NCBI GenBank assembly: GCA_938040995.1
Contig: CALHZT010000129.1
Coordinates: 1 to 41,205, forward strand
Source of the DNA: an uncultured Pirellulaceae bacterium
GTDB taxonomy: Bacteria > Planctomycetota > Planctomycetia > Pirellulales > Pirellulaceae
Direction: 5' to 3'
DNA length: 41,205 bases
Shown here: positions 29,131 through 38,742 of the stretch, piece after piece
Layout of the letters: each line of letters starts with the position of its first letter
Position numbering within the stretch: the stretch's first letter is position 1
The notes under the pieces: model-generated
The model's database searches: none
The model's input: only the letters and a program-made list of their open reading frames with translations
What the model was told of the DNA's origin: nothing
Position numbers and translations under genes: made by a program

Positions 29131-31128
29131 TTACTCGACGACCCAGACCTGCGTCTTTTCTTTTGACGCGATCACGCTTTCAGCGGCCTGCCGCGTATTC
29201 AGGTATGTGACCAAAGGTCCGTCTGGAACCGATTCGTAGTGCGGTTCATTGACAATCGCGACTCGTTCGTAGTCAGACAGGGAATTCACCACGGAAGATT
29301 GCTCATCGTCATTGAGCATGAATGGCCAGAACGTTGCGTTGATCGCGTTGGGTGGTGTGACGTTGGCCCAGAAGTAGACACTGTTTCTCGTGTGCTGGGT
29401 GAATACGAATGTGTCCGCGTTACTTTGGACCTGATCGACCAGCCATCGCTGCTTTTCAACGAACTCTGGATCCAGTCGAATGTCTTCGGCTCCATGCAAT
29501 CCCAGGGGTTCGCGTGATTCCCGATATCGGTAATTGCAGATGCTTCGGTTCAGAAGCACCGTGGAAAGCAACACCAGTGTTGCGCTGGACAGGTAAAATG
29601 CCCACTGTCTTCGCGCAATGCTTTTCTGCTGTTTACCAAGTGCGTCTGCTGCAATTGCCAGAGCATGCCAGCCGTCAGCGACCAGGACAAAGCAACAGGC
29701 AAGTAGCGGTAGTGTTCCGAAAGCGACTTGTGACCCGGAGACGGGAAAGGCGATGAGTGGTTGCAAGGCAGCGATGAACGCGAGAGTCATTCGCCGACGT
29801 CCTGTTACCGTTTGAGCCGATCCCATGACCCACAATCCTGCGAGGACTGCACTGATCAGGAATTTGTGGGCTCCGCGCGGATTCAAGCCATGCGTGACGT
29901 GCAAGTTGGATTCTGCAACGTGGGTCATGGTGACCGCAAGCAACGTCAGTCCTGCAAACGCAAAGCTGACCCATCGGAATTTGTTTCGTCCACCGACTGC
30001 GACGGCTAGTAGCGATATCAACATCAGGGGCATCGCGATGCGTCTGACGGTGACGGGATGAAAGAACCCGCCCGCGAAACCTGCATGCTGTCCGATCAAG
30101 CCGTATTTCAAGCCTTCCCACGTGGTGCCCGACCAGTTGGTGATGGCGAGGATACCAGCGGCTGTCAGCAGGCTGAAGGTTACCACCAACGCGAGCGGCA
30201 TCAGGGATTGTACATGTCGATCGTTCGTCGGACGTTTCCATACGGTTGCTGCGACAAGACTCATTGATGTCAGGCACAGGATGGGAAACTGAACGGCGGA
30301 CCATTCGGTCAGGTACGGCTTATAGAGTGCAATACCGATCAGCCAGCCAATGGCGACGGAAGTTGTGAGCAGCGCACGGCGAATTTGATCGGATTTGATT
30401 TCGGCAACAAAGGCGAGTCCGACGGCGAGTGAGAGGAAGATTCCGACGTTGAGTTTGCAGGTGATGGTCAGCCCGCAAAGAATGCCGAGTAGAAGGATGC
30501 GGACTCGGGAGGGCGAGGCTCCGTCCGAGCCGCTGGATCTGGCAACGCTTGCCGGTTCTTCACGGCTCGGACGGAGCCTCGCCCTCCCTCCCGCCGTACA
30601 GAACGTGCCAATGAACGCGGCGAGCATGACGAAGAGCGCACACAATTCTTGCGGGTGACCCGGCTCGAGCGGCATTTTGTCCAGGTGGAAAAAAGCGACG
30701 ACGAACGTAGCCAGCGCAAACCAACGGCTTGTCTTTTGTGGCCCCGGCGAATTACCTTCGTTTCCGGTTCGTGCCAACCGGAACACGATGGCTGCAGCCA
30801 GACCTGCCAGCAAAGTCCAGATTGCCAGCGTCTTGAAGCGGATCGCGGTATGCGTGATTGGCAAACCGGTGAGCCGGTGGATTGCCGCTGTGACGTGAAA
30901 GAATCCTGGTCCATATTGCGAGTAAGTCGCGTCGTAGAGTTCTTCGCCCTGCATGAAGTTCGCCAACGACATCATGACGTAGCCTTCGTCGTCGTACTCG
31001 GCGTGCGTGCTGAATAGCGACTGGTAGCCCGCGAAGGTGGTCATCGCAAGAACGACAATCCATGCCAGCGGGTACAACCATTGGGACGAGAAGCGGGACG
31101 CAAAGCCGGCTGAACGAGAATTGTTCAT
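29131..31128 (-). CDS. GT-C fold membrane glycosyltransferase-like protein
   Basis: 665 residues, about eleven to thirteen membrane helices and a C-terminal periplasmic domain (about 560-665). The N-terminal loop has YDDEGYVMMSLANFMQGE, with the acidic pair after helix 1 that marks the catalytic Asp/Glu of GT-C enzymes (ArnT/PMT type), which use polyprenyl-phosphate sugars. It is 13 bp downstream of a DPM1/GtrB-like GT2 gene, which would supply such a donor. Residues 181-208 (RPSREEPASVARSSGSDGASPSR region) are encoded by an 82-bp perfect-armed palindromic element inserted in frame between two helices. It probably glycosylates an envelope lipid or protein; the acceptor is unknown. Confidence 0.85.
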   Translation of the reverse strand: MNNSRSAGFASRFSSQWLYPLAWIVVLAMTTFAGYQSLFSTHAEYDDEGYVMMSLANFMQGEELYDATYSQYGPGFFHVTAAIHRLTGLPITHTAIRFKTLAIWTLLAGLAAAIVFRLARTGNEGNSPGPQKTSRWFALATFVVAFFHLDKMPLEPGHPQELCALFVMLAAFIGTFCTAGGRARLRPSREEPASVARSSGSDGASPSRVRILLLGILCGLTITCKLNVGIFLSLAVGLAFVAEIKSDQIRRALLTTSVAIGWLIGIALYKPYLTEWSAVQFPILCLTSMSLVAATVWKRPTNDRHVQSLMPLALVVTFSLLTAAGILAITNWSGTTWEGLKYGLIGQHAGFAGGFFHPVTVRRIAMPLMLISLLAVAVGGRNKFRWVSFAFAGLTLLAVTMTHVAESNLHVTHGLNPRGAHKFLISAVLAGLWVMGSAQTVTGRRRMTLAFIAALQPLIAFPVSGSQVAFGTLPLLACCFVLVADGWHALAIAADALGKQQKSIARRQWAFYLSSATLVLLSTVLLNRSICNYRYRESREPLGLHGAEDIRLDPEFVEKQRWLVDQVQSNADTFVFTQHTRNSVYFWANVTPPNAINATFWPFMLNDDEQSSVVNSLSDYERVAIVNEPHYESVPDGPLVTYLNTRQAAESVIASKEKTQVWVVE
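30507..30588. repeat. Palindromic element inside the GT-C gene
   Basis: GGGAGGGCGAGGCTCCGTCC plus GAGCCG (30507-30532) is the perfect 26-bp reverse complement of 30563-30588, around a 30-bp middle. The reading frame runs straight through it, adding an Arg/Ser/Ala/Pro-rich stretch to a loop between membrane helices. The GGGAGGG ends recall the CCCTCC/GGAGGG repeats in the spacers. Confidence 0.92.
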
Positions 31129-31141
31129 CGCAAGTCCCGAT

Positions 31142-32314
31142 CTAGAATTGGCCTGAATATTCGCCCGATGCTGGCAAGTCGAATGTCGGAATCGTCAGCG
31201 TGCGGTCGATGCTATTCTGTTGCAAGTCGCGTGAGATTTCGTTGACTTGATCGAAAAGCTCCAGCTCGTCCGTGGAATGATCGTGTTGGCCGCTTCGCAC
31301 TGCATCGGCGACGGCATCTGAATTGGTTGTTCGCGCCACAATATATTTCGGTCGGTTGCGGACCTGATCGTGGATGCGGGCAACGTATTCGCCCACGATG
31401 GCAATGCCGACAGCGTTGAGGGCTCCGAAAAAACTGGCAACGGTAAATGTTGCCATCCAGCGTGGTGCCGCGACTTGAAGCAGTGAGCAAGCCATCATCG
31501 TGACGAGCAGGACAGCGAAGGTTGCTGCCATGATGCCAGCGCACCAGGAAAATGCCGCCAGCGGTGCGTTGGAAAAGCCGAAGATTGCTGTCTTCGCCAA
31601 TCGAAACAACTGCCAGACGGAAACACGGGGCGTGTCATCGTGTCGGGCCAGTCGTTCGACTTTGACTCCCGTCTGACGAAATCCGACCCAGCTGCGGATA
31701 CCGGGGAGGTAACGTTCGTGGTCGCCGACGGCAAGGATGTTCTTTACGACGGCTCGATCCAGCAGGCCGAAATTTCCCGCGTCCATCGGCACGTCGATCT
31801 CTCCGACGCGATTCATCAGTCGATAGAACGAGTGGAACAGGGTGCGTTTGACCAGCGACTCTTTCCGCTTGGTCCGCACGGCATAGACAACATCGTATCC
31901 CTGTTGCCATTGTGCCATCATGTTGTGGATCGCCTGCGGGTCGTCCTGCATATCCGAGTCCATCAGCAGGACCACATCGCCGCGGGCGTGTGCCAGTCCT
32001 GCGTGAACAGCCGGTTGATGTCCGAAGTTTCGGGAAAAATGGACGACTCGGATTCTCTGGTCTTTCGCCGCGAGTTCGTCCAGCAGCGAATCGCTCCCGT
32101 CACTGGACCCATCGTTGACGAAGATAATTTCCCAGTCACCATGGCCACGATCATCGTTCTCTTCGCGCGAACTGGATCGGAGATTGGAACGAAGCGAGTC
32201 GGTCAGTTCCTGCAAAATGGCGACTTCGTTGAAGACCGGCAAAACGATGCTAAGCAACGTTGCCTGTCGTTCCAGCGACTTTTCTTGAGAATTGTCTTCG
32301 TCGAGGGGAGTCAC
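31142..32314 (-). CDS. GT2 polyprenyl-phosphate glycosyltransferase (DPM1/GtrB-like)
   Basis: 390 residues. A GT-A catalytic domain (about 20-245) has LSIVLPVFNEVAILQELTDSL, the nucleotide-sugar segment WEIIFVNDGSSDGS and the metal-binding DSDMQDDP, with MDAGNFGLLDRAV further on. Two membrane helices follow (about 255-280 and 290-315), then a hydrophilic tail of about 60 residues (321-390), unusually long for the family. It moves a sugar from a nucleotide donor to polyprenyl phosphate on the inner leaflet. GTG 32314 overlaps the methyltransferase stop (GTGA) with AGGAG 10 nt upstream, so I prefer it to the frame start at 32347. Confidence 0.92.
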   Translation of the reverse strand: MTPLDEDNSQEKSLERQATLLSIVLPVFNEVAILQELTDSLRSNLRSSSREENDDRGHGDWEIIFVNDGSSDGSDSLLDELAAKDQRIRVVHFSRNFGHQPAVHAGLAHARGDVVLLMDSDMQDDPQAIHNMMAQWQQGYDVVYAVRTKRKESLVKRTLFHSFYRLMNRVGEIDVPMDAGNFGLLDRAVVKNILAVGDHERYLPGIRSWVGFRQTGVKVERLARHDDTPRVSVWQLFRLAKTAIFGFSNAPLAAFSWCAGIMAATFAVLLVTMMACSLLQVAAPRWMATFTVASFFGALNAVGIAIVGEYVARIHDQVRNRPKYIVARTTNSDAVADAVRSGQHDHSTDELELFDQVNEISRDLQQNSIDRTLTIPTFDLPASGEYSGQF

Positions 32315-33126
32315 TTTTTGCAGACTCCTACCAGTGACAGACCGCATGGAACGGTGATGTACTTCATCAGTTGGCGTTCTTTGGCGGCCATCCAGCCCAA
32401 TAGCTGGTTGGTTGTTGGCGACACGCGTGGGAACGATGCGGGGCGGTCTTTTGGGAAACGCTTTTGATAGCTGCGAATTGCCATCGCGGGCGGCAGCGTG
32501 AATGAATTCCAGAATCCAAGCTTCTCGATCGTCAAACCGGCTTTGGAGACTTGCCGTTTAAAGTCGTAACGTGAATAGCGACGGTAGTGGCCGAGTTCAC
32601 GATCCCAATCACCATACAGCCACTGGTAGGCGGGCACGGTAATGATGACTCCGCCGCCCGGAGCCAGTGCGTTCGCCGCGTGCTCAAGGACGCGGATCGG
32701 ATCCGAAATGTGTTCGATAACATCCAGCAGTAAGACCGCGTTGAGCGATTGCGGCTCGACGGGCCACGGCTCCATCAGATTGTGTTCCTGCACATCGTCC
32801 AGCCCACGGGCATGCGCGTGAGCGACGGCTTCCGGCATGATGTCCAGACCGGCGACTTTGTATCCGCATTTCTGCAATTCAATAAGCGTTCTGGACGATC
32901 CAATGCCGCCCTCAAGGACTCGACCCGGTGCAGGAAAGTGCTCTTTCACCAGGGACAGGACCAGTTCGCGTTTGGCGCGGTGCCACCAGTAAGAATCCTC
33001 GAGGTCAATGAGTTCCTTGAGGTGATCGGTACCCATCGCCTGAATTTCGTCAGGCGGGTTTGCATCATTCACAACCGGCACAGGGACGGTCGCGCCATTC
33101 GGGAGATCGATCGAAGCAGTCGTCAA
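32311..33126 (-). CDS. Class I SAM-dependent methyltransferase
   Basis: 271 residues, Rossmann methyltransferase domain at about 70-190. Motif I is VLEGGIGSSRTLIEL, followed by the acidic VAGLDIMPEAV, then LNAVLLLDVIEHISDP (motif II, acidic and His) and LAPGGGVIITVPAYQWLYGDWDRELGHYRRYS, a tail often seen in methyltransferases of polysaccharide clusters. First gene of the operon with GT2 and GT-C, so it likely methylates a lipid-linked glycan or its precursor. It starts with TTG at 33126, preceded by GGGAG 7 nt upstream; no ATG fits as well. Confidence 0.9.
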   Translation of the reverse strand: MTTASIDLPNGATVPVPVVNDANPPDEIQAMGTDHLKELIDLEDSYWWHRAKRELVLSLVKEHFPAPGRVLEGGIGSSRTLIELQKCGYKVAGLDIMPEAVAHAHARGLDDVQEHNLMEPWPVEPQSLNAVLLLDVIEHISDPIRVLEHAANALAPGGGVIITVPAYQWLYGDWDRELGHYRRYSRYDFKRQVSKAGLTIEKLGFWNSFTLPPAMAIRSYQKRFPKDRPASFPRVSPTTNQLLGWMAAKERQLMKYITVPCGLSLVGVCKK

Positions 33127-33475
33127 GTTTATCTCCCAGGTGAATTTGATACGAAGCTGACGATCCGGCGGACCGCTGGATCTGGTTCAGCCTCTCTATA
33201 TTTCCACCGAAAACGTAGCTTGCAGGAAACATGATGTGAAAAATACACGTCCAGAATGCTGCACGATTTCCAGTCAGGATTCGGGAAAGATTGCGCAATC
33301 TGCATAACGCAGCGCTACGCATCGTCGCCCAAATCGACATTTGTTGGAACTTTCGCGTGAAACGGGCAGTTCGCATTTGCCAGCGGCAGCGGCGGAAAAT
33401 TACGATGGCAGCACGCCCGCCCGAGTCAGGTGTCAAGTCAGGTGTCTGGCCACGCACGAGAACCGCCATCACAGA
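33127..33475. other. Divergent promoter spacer
   Basis: About 350 bp between the methyltransferase operon and the PSD1 gene. The plus-strand frame in its right half is an open extension without a signal peptide and is excluded. No repeat family member is seen. Confidence 0.4.
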
Positions 33476-36400
33476 ATGATCAAGATGCGTTCGGACACTG
33501 CACTGCCCAATCGAATCGGACTTCGCTACGGCCTGTTCGCTTTTCAGGTTGTCTCCCTGGCCTTGCTGATGATCAGCACGGTCGTGAGTTTTGCGACGGC
33601 AGGTGATACTGCAGCGGAGTTTTCAGCAGAGGACCTGGAGTTCTTCGAGTCAAAAGTGCGGCCGCTTCTGGTCGACCACTGCTACGAGTGTCATGGCCCC
33701 GCGACGGACGAACCAGCCGGAGGCCTGTCGATGGCATCCCGCCCTGCCCTGCTGAAAGGCGGTGATACGGGACCGGCGATTGACAAAGAGCATCCCGACA
33801 AAAGTCTGCTGCTCGATGCGATCAATTACGGCGACATCTACGAGATGCCTCCCGATTCCAAGTTGCCAGCGGCGGAGATTGCCACGCTTACAAAGTGGGT
33901 GCGGATGGGATCGCCCTGGCCGAAGACCGATGATCAAGCGGCTGGAAAAGGTTCAGCCAAAAAGTTTGACTTGGCGGCGCGGAAAGCAGAACACTGGTGT
34001 TGGCAGCCGATTCAAAACGCATCTGTTCCAGTCGTCAAAGATGAATCCTGGCCACGGGACGCGGTCGACCATTTTGTCCTGGCCAAACTGGAAGAGGCAG
34101 GACTAACACCTGCAGAACCAGCGGACCGACGAATGTTGATTCGCCGATTGAGTTTCGACCTTTTGGGTTTGCCGCCAACACCGGAACAAATCGACGAGTT
34201 TGTCAGTGACCAGTCGGACGATGCGCTGCCGAAGCTGGTGGACCGATTGCTCGCGTCGCCTCATTTCGGTGAACGTTGGGGCAGGCACTGGCTGGATCTG
34301 GCTCGCTACGCCGAAACGCATGGCCACGAATTTGACTATCCGATTCCGCACGCGCACGAGTACCGCGACTATGTAATTCGGGCCTTGAATGAAGATGTTC
34401 CTTACAACGATTTCGTGCGGGAACATCTGGCCGGCGACTTGTTGCCGAATCCACGTTTGCATCCAGTCGACAAGTTCAATGAATCGGTGATAGGGCCCGG
34501 CTTTTTCTGGTTGGGCGAAGGCACGCATGCTCCGGTCGATGTGAAGGGCGATCAGGCGGCGAGAATCGACAATCAGATTGATGTGCTTTGCAAGTCGTTT
34601 CTAGGTCTGACGGTGGCTTGCGCCCGTTGTCATGATCACAAGTTCGATGCGATCTCGACGGAAGACTATTATTCGATGTCGGGTTACCTGCAGAGTTCGC
34701 GTCGCCACTTTGCACAACTGGATGTGGCGGGTAAAGAAGCTGCCCTTGTCGAGCAGATTGATGAGAAGCAGGTTTCCGCTGACAAGTCGCTATCGAACGT
34801 GATCGAGTCGCTTGCCAATCTCGATCCGTCCCAGTTGGCATGTCTCGCAAAGGGCCTGGCCGACTCCGCTAAAAATGCTGGCGATGAGGATTCGCCGTTG
34901 AAGTCCCCATCGCATCCGCTGCATTGTTTGAGTTTATTCGCGGACAAACCGACCGAAAAAGGGCAAGCCGGAGCACGCGAAAAGTGGAAGAAACTAAGAC
35001 GGCAGGTCGTTCGGTCGTGGCAGCAATGGTTCGAAGTTGGGTCAGGAGATTCTCCGCTGCGCAAGTCGAGTCGGATTTTGTTTGCGCGTTTCGATCAGGG
35101 TCTACCAGAGGGTTGGAGTACGAGCGCATCAGCATGGTCTGCATGTGAGGGTGTCCGCGCTGCAGCCGTCCGAAATATTTCCGAAGAGGCACCCAAAGAC
35201 GTTTCAGGCAATGAGCCTAAACACGCTCCAGATGTCATTTGGAGTGATGCCGTTCGGAGCGGTGTCATTAGCAGTGGCCTCGGAGGGTCCAATCAAAAGG
35301 GAGTCCTTCGCTCACCCAACTTTACGATCAGCCACGACAGGGTTCATGTTCTTGCTCGTGGCGACAAGTGCAAGATCCGGATTGTGATTGATGGATACTG
35401 GTTGTACGAAGCCAACGCGTTGCTATTCAAAAAGTGCTTCACAAATCTTGACGATGCGTCGCAGTACAAGTGGTATCAACTGGCAGGCGATCTTCGGAAA
35501 TATCATGGACACCGCGCTTACCTGGAAGTGATTGATCACGCTGACGGCTGTGCAGATGTTGCAGAAGTTCGATTTGCCAATAAGGACCCACTGCCTACGT
35601 TCAGCCCGTTTACTTATTTGCTAATTGACCGTCCTCTGGAAGAAATTGATTCCGACAAGAGTCTCTTTGATGTGGTCGCCCGCACCATCCGTGATTTGTC
35701 GGCAGGAATCGAATCCGATACGTCGCCAAATAATAGCTGGCTGTTGCGCCGTGACTATGCAACCGTTGTCTCTTATCTGATCAAGCACGACTTGCTACCC
35801 GAGAGTAAAGATGTCGCGGCGCTGCAAACGGCTCGCGGAGAAATCGCGGCTCTCGACGCAAAAATGCCAACCGCCCGTTTTGCGCTCTCGATGCGGGACG
35901 GAACACCGATCGACGAACATATTTTCATTCGCGGTAATCACAAGACGCCCGGATCTCTGGCACCACGCGGGATTCTGACCGCAATAGACGATGGAGCAAG
36001 TCGGCATGATCCGGCACACGCGACGGGAAGTGGCCGATTACAATTCGCCGAGCGAATTGTCAGCGAGCAGAACCCCCTGACGGCGCGAGTCGCCGTGAAT
36101 CGAATTTGGCATCACCTGTTTGGACGCGGCATTGTTGAATCAGTAGACAATTTCGGTGTCCTTGGCCAAAAACCGACTCATCCCGAACTGCTTGATTACC
36201 TCGCAAGCGAGTTTATGGATGACGGATGGTCCACCAAGCGGATGATTCGGCGGTTGGTTCTTTCGCAGACGTATCAAATGTCCAGCCGTGCGAACTCGCC
36301 AGCCGAGAAAGTTGAAGTGGTCGATGCCGAAAATCTGCTGCTGCATCGGGCGCGCATTCGGCGGCTGCAGGGCGAAGCGATTCGCGATTCGATACTCGCC

Positions 36401-36919
36401 GTTTCAGGTCAGCTGGACCAGTCGCAATATGGTGCGTCGGTGCCAGTCCATTTGACATCGTTTATGACCGGGCGTGGGCGGCCAGGCAAGAGCGGACCGC
36501 TCGATGGTGATCGTCGTCGGAGCGTCTATCTGGAAGTGCGGCGAAATTTTCTTTCGCCGATGATGCTCGCGTTCGATACGCCGATTCCTTTCAATGCGAT
36601 CGGTCGGCGTAACGTTTCCAACGTGCCGGCTCAGTCGCTGATTCTGATGAACGACCCGTTTGTGGCTCAGCAGTCGAAATTGTGGGCAGAAAGAATTGTG
36701 AAGACCGGCGACTCGTTTGAGGAGCGATTGGCCAATGCCTGGATACAAGCGTTTGGGCGTCCGCCAACGGAACGGGAGACTCAAAAAGCTGTTGAATACA
36801 TGGAGCTGTTTGCCAAGGAACTCGGGGTGCGTGACGGAGGCGTTGGCGATCGGGTCAAATTGTGGAAGGAATTGTGTCACGTCATCTTTAACATGAAAGA
36901 GTTCATCTACCTGCAGTAG
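33476..36919 (+). CDS. PSCyt1 / DUF1549 / DUF1553 (PSD1) cytochrome-type protein
   Basis: 1147-residue exported protein in the typical planctomycete order. A signal peptide (about 8-42, ending FATAG) is followed by a planctomycete cytochrome C domain with haem motif CYECH at 69-73, then DUF1549 (about 190-420; PRDAVDHFVLAKLEEAGL, HFGERWGRHWLDLARYAETHG) carrying a second CARCH at 382-386. A middle region of about 330 residues with beta-rich character follows, and DUF1553 from about 830 (RVAVNRIWHHLFGRGIVESVDNFG). The two CxxCH motifs suggest covalent haem. The family is paired with DUF1501 proteins and is thought to act in the periplasm, perhaps on polysaccharides or in electron transfer; the activity is unproven. 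Start ATG 33476 or 33485. Confidence 0.95.
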   Translation: MIKMRSDTALPNRIGLRYGLFAFQVVSLALLMISTVVSFATAGDTAAEFSAEDLEFFESKVRPLLVDHCYECHGPATDEPAGGLSMASRPALLKGGDTGPAIDKEHPDKSLLLDAINYGDIYEMPPDSKLPAAEIATLTKWVRMGSPWPKTDDQAAGKGSAKKFDLAARKAEHWCWQPIQNASVPVVKDESWPRDAVDHFVLAKLEEAGLTPAEPADRRMLIRRLSFDLLGLPPTPEQIDEFVSDQSDDALPKLVDRLLASPHFGERWGRHWLDLARYAETHGHEFDYPIPHAHEYRDYVIRALNEDVPYNDFVREHLAGDLLPNPRLHPVDKFNESVIGPGFFWLGEGTHAPVDVKGDQAARIDNQIDVLCKSFLGLTVACARCHDHKFDAISTEDYYSMSGYLQSSRRHFAQLDVAGKEAALVEQIDEKQVSADKSLSNVIESLANLDPSQLACLAKGLADSAKNAGDEDSPLKSPSHPLHCLSLFADKPTEKGQAGAREKWKKLRRQVVRSWQQWFEVGSGDSPLRKSSRILFARFDQGLPEGWSTSASAWSACEGVRAAAVRNISEEAPKDVSGNEPKHAPDVIWSDAVRSGVISSGLGGSNQKGVLRSPNFTISHDRVHVLARGDKCKIRIVIDGYWLYEANALLFKKCFTNLDDASQYKWYQLAGDLRKYHGHRAYLEVIDHADGCADVAEVRFANKDPLPTFSPFTYLLIDRPLEEIDSDKSLFDVVARTIRDLSAGIESDTSPNNSWLLRRDYATVVSYLIKHDLLPESKDVAALQTARGEIAALDAKMPTARFALSMRDGTPIDEHIFIRGNHKTPGSLAPRGILTAIDDGASRHDPAHATGSGRLQFAERIVSEQNPLTARVAVNRIWHHLFGRGIVESVDNFGVLGQKPTHPELLDYLASEFMDDGWSTKRMIRRLVLSQTYQMSSRANSPAEKVEVVDAENLLLHRARIRRLQGEAIRDSILAVSGQLDQSQYGASVPVHLTSFMTGRGRPGKSGPLDGDRRRSVYLEVRRNFLSPMMLAFDTPIPFNAIGRRNVSNVPAQSLILMNDPFVAQQSKLWAERIVKTGDSFEERLANAWIQAFGRPPTERETQKAVEYMELFAKELGVRDGGVGDRVKLWKELCHVIFNMKEFIYLQ

Positions 36920-36947
36920 AGGTTTGCGTAGGTGAACTGTTGACGAG

Positions 36948-36976
36948 CCCTCCCCGTCGCTCCGCAAGCGGGAGGG
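36948..36976. repeat. Short CCCTCCC/GGGAGGG hairpin
   Basis: CCCTCCC (36948-36954), loop CGTCGCTCCGCAAGC, GGGAGGG (36970-36976). It lies 29 bp after the PSD1 stop and belongs to the CCCTCC family in reduced form. No T-run follows, so terminator activity is doubtful. Confidence 0.6.
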
Positions 36977-36980
36977 TGGC

Positions 36981-37012
36981 AAAACCGATGCACTTCAAAA
37001 CCGATGCACTTC
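36981..37012 (+). repeat. 16-bp direct tandem repeat (two units)
   Basis: AAAACCGATGCACTTC occurs twice head-to-tail, at 36981-36996 and 36997-37012, in the spacer between PSD1 and DUF1501 genes. Too few units for anything but a small slippage or duplication event. Confidence 0.85.
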
Positions 37013-37033
37013 AAAACCCAGAACGCTACGTTC

Positions 37034-37090
37034 GTAGTACCGCCTTTAGGCGGAAAACACAGGTTCGATTCCGGCTGAAGCCGGTACTAC
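37034..37090. repeat. GTAGTACC double-hairpin repeat, copy 3
   Basis: Same inverted ends GTAGTACC/GGTACTAC, but with the CCGCCTTTAGGCGG hairpin first and CCGGCTGAAGCCGG second, that is, inserted in the opposite orientation to the copies at 11250 and 16671. It lies 78 bp before the DUF1501 start. Confidence 0.85.
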
Positions 37091-37168
37091 AAACAGTCTT
37101 GAAATAGCCTCTACGCAGATAACTAACATTTCGCACCCGAATCCCGACACCCGCACCCTTGATTCCCT

Positions 37169-38605
37169 ATGACTCATCACTGCCAAAAATTTCGAGCCGC
37201 TGGAACCACTCGCCGCGAAATGCTTCGCAATACGGCCTGTGGATTCGGTAGCGTGGCGCTCGCCGGGTTGATGGCGGATAAGTCGTACGCGGGAATCGCT
37301 GACGCTGGTGCAAATTCACTGGCAAGCCGTCCGACTCACTTTCCAGCGAAAGTCAAACGAGTCGTCTTTCTCTACATGGATGGCGGACCTTCCCACGTGG
37401 ATACGTGGGATCCCAAGCCACTCTTGACCAAAGAGCACGGCCAGCCATTTAAAATGAAGATGGAGCCGACACAGTTCGACAATAACGGCGCGACGATGGG
37501 CAGCCCGTGGAAGTTCAAGAACTATGGCGAAAGCGGCATTCCGGTTAGCGACCTGTTTCCACACATTGCGCGACATGTTGACGACTTTGCAGTCATCCGG
37601 TCGATGGTCAGCGAGTTTTCTGAACACACCAACGCCAACTACTTCCTGCACACCGGGAATGGTTTTCAGGGTCGCCCAAGCATGGGTGCCTGGGTTTCTT
37701 ACGGCATGGGAACGGAGTGCGAAGACCTGCCCGGCTTCGTCGTGCTGAACGGCGGGCTCATTCCGCCCGGTGGACTCGACTGCTTCAACAGCGGCTTTTT
37801 ACCGGCGACTTATCAGGGTTCCATCTTCAAACCCGAAGCAATGCCGGTCGCGAATATCCAGCCACTGGAAAAGACCAATCGACTTCAGAGAACGAAACTC
37901 GACTTGCTAAACGCGCTTGACGCGGAAGGCCTCGCGAATCGTGAGAGCGACGATCAGGTCAACGCAGCGATCGCCAATTACGAACTCGCCTATCAGATGC
38001 AGAGTGTCGTGCCGGATCTCGCCAGCCTCAATGGCGAAACGGAAGCGACTCGTGAGATGTACGGGTTGAATTCAAAGTACAATCCGACCGCCATTTTCGG
38101 TCGTGAGTGCCTGCTGGCTCGTCGCATGATTGAAAAGGGAGTTCGCTTTATTGAACTGACGTGTCCGCAAGTCGGTGGAGATCGTTGGGACCAGCATGGC
38201 GAACTCAAGAAAGGACACGAGAACAACGCCCTCGCGGTGGACCAACCGATTGGCGCCTTTTTGACGGACCTCAAGCAACGCGGTCTGTTCGATGACACGC
38301 TGGTCGTCTGGTCGGGCGAGTTCGGGCGAACGCCATTCATGCAGGGAAGTAATGGCCGCGATCACAATCCGTTCGGATTCAGTCTCTGGATGGCTGGCGG
38401 TGGAATCAAAGGTGGCACGATTCACGGCGCTACCGATGAGTATGGCTACAAAGCCATCGAGAATCGGGTGGAGATCTACGACCTCCACGCCACCATGCTG
38501 CATCTCCTCGGCATGGATCACAAACGACTAACGTACCGTTGGTCCGGCCGGGACATGCGGCTGACGGACGTTCACGGCAAAGTCGTGAAAGAAGTGTTGG
38601 CGTAG
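37169..38605 (+). CDS. DUF1501 (sulfatase-like) Tat-exported protein
   Basis: 478 residues. A Tat-type signal (TTRREMLRNTACGFGSVALAGL, residues about 12-35) is followed by a DUF1501 domain of the alkaline phosphatase/sulfatase superfamily. Family marks are RVVFLYMDGGPSHVDTWDPKP, GSPWKFKNYGESGIPVSDLFPHIA, NYFLHTGNGFQGRPSMGAWVSYG, VVWSGEFGRTPFMQ, and GRDHNPFGFSLWMAGGGIKGG. The metal-ligand-like Asp/His residues are present. It lies downstream of the PSD1 gene on the same strand, 249 bp away across repeats; the two are the standard planctomycete pair. The substrate of the pair is unknown; sulfated or other polysaccharides are often proposed. Confidence 0.95.
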   Translation: MTHHCQKFRAAGTTRREMLRNTACGFGSVALAGLMADKSYAGIADAGANSLASRPTHFPAKVKRVVFLYMDGGPSHVDTWDPKPLLTKEHGQPFKMKMEPTQFDNNGATMGSPWKFKNYGESGIPVSDLFPHIARHVDDFAVIRSMVSEFSEHTNANYFLHTGNGFQGRPSMGAWVSYGMGTECEDLPGFVVLNGGLIPPGGLDCFNSGFLPATYQGSIFKPEAMPVANIQPLEKTNRLQRTKLDLLNALDAEGLANRESDDQVNAAIANYELAYQMQSVVPDLASLNGETEATREMYGLNSKYNPTAIFGRECLLARRMIEKGVRFIELTCPQVGGDRWDQHGELKKGHENNALAVDQPIGAFLTDLKQRGLFDDTLVVWSGEFGRTPFMQGSNGRDHNPFGFSLWMAGGGIKGGTIHGATDEYGYKAIENRVEIYDLHATMLHLLGMDHKRLTYRWSGRDMRLTDVHGKVVKEVLA

Positions 38606-38742
38606 CCTCAACTTCCATTGTCCATCAATCTGGAGCGAATCAAGTCGATTCTGACTGCTGCACCTGCGCGCCACGCACAACGGCCTTGGGGAAGAGTATC
38701 GGTGTACACTTTAGCGCAATAATTTGCGGCAAAACGCAGAGC

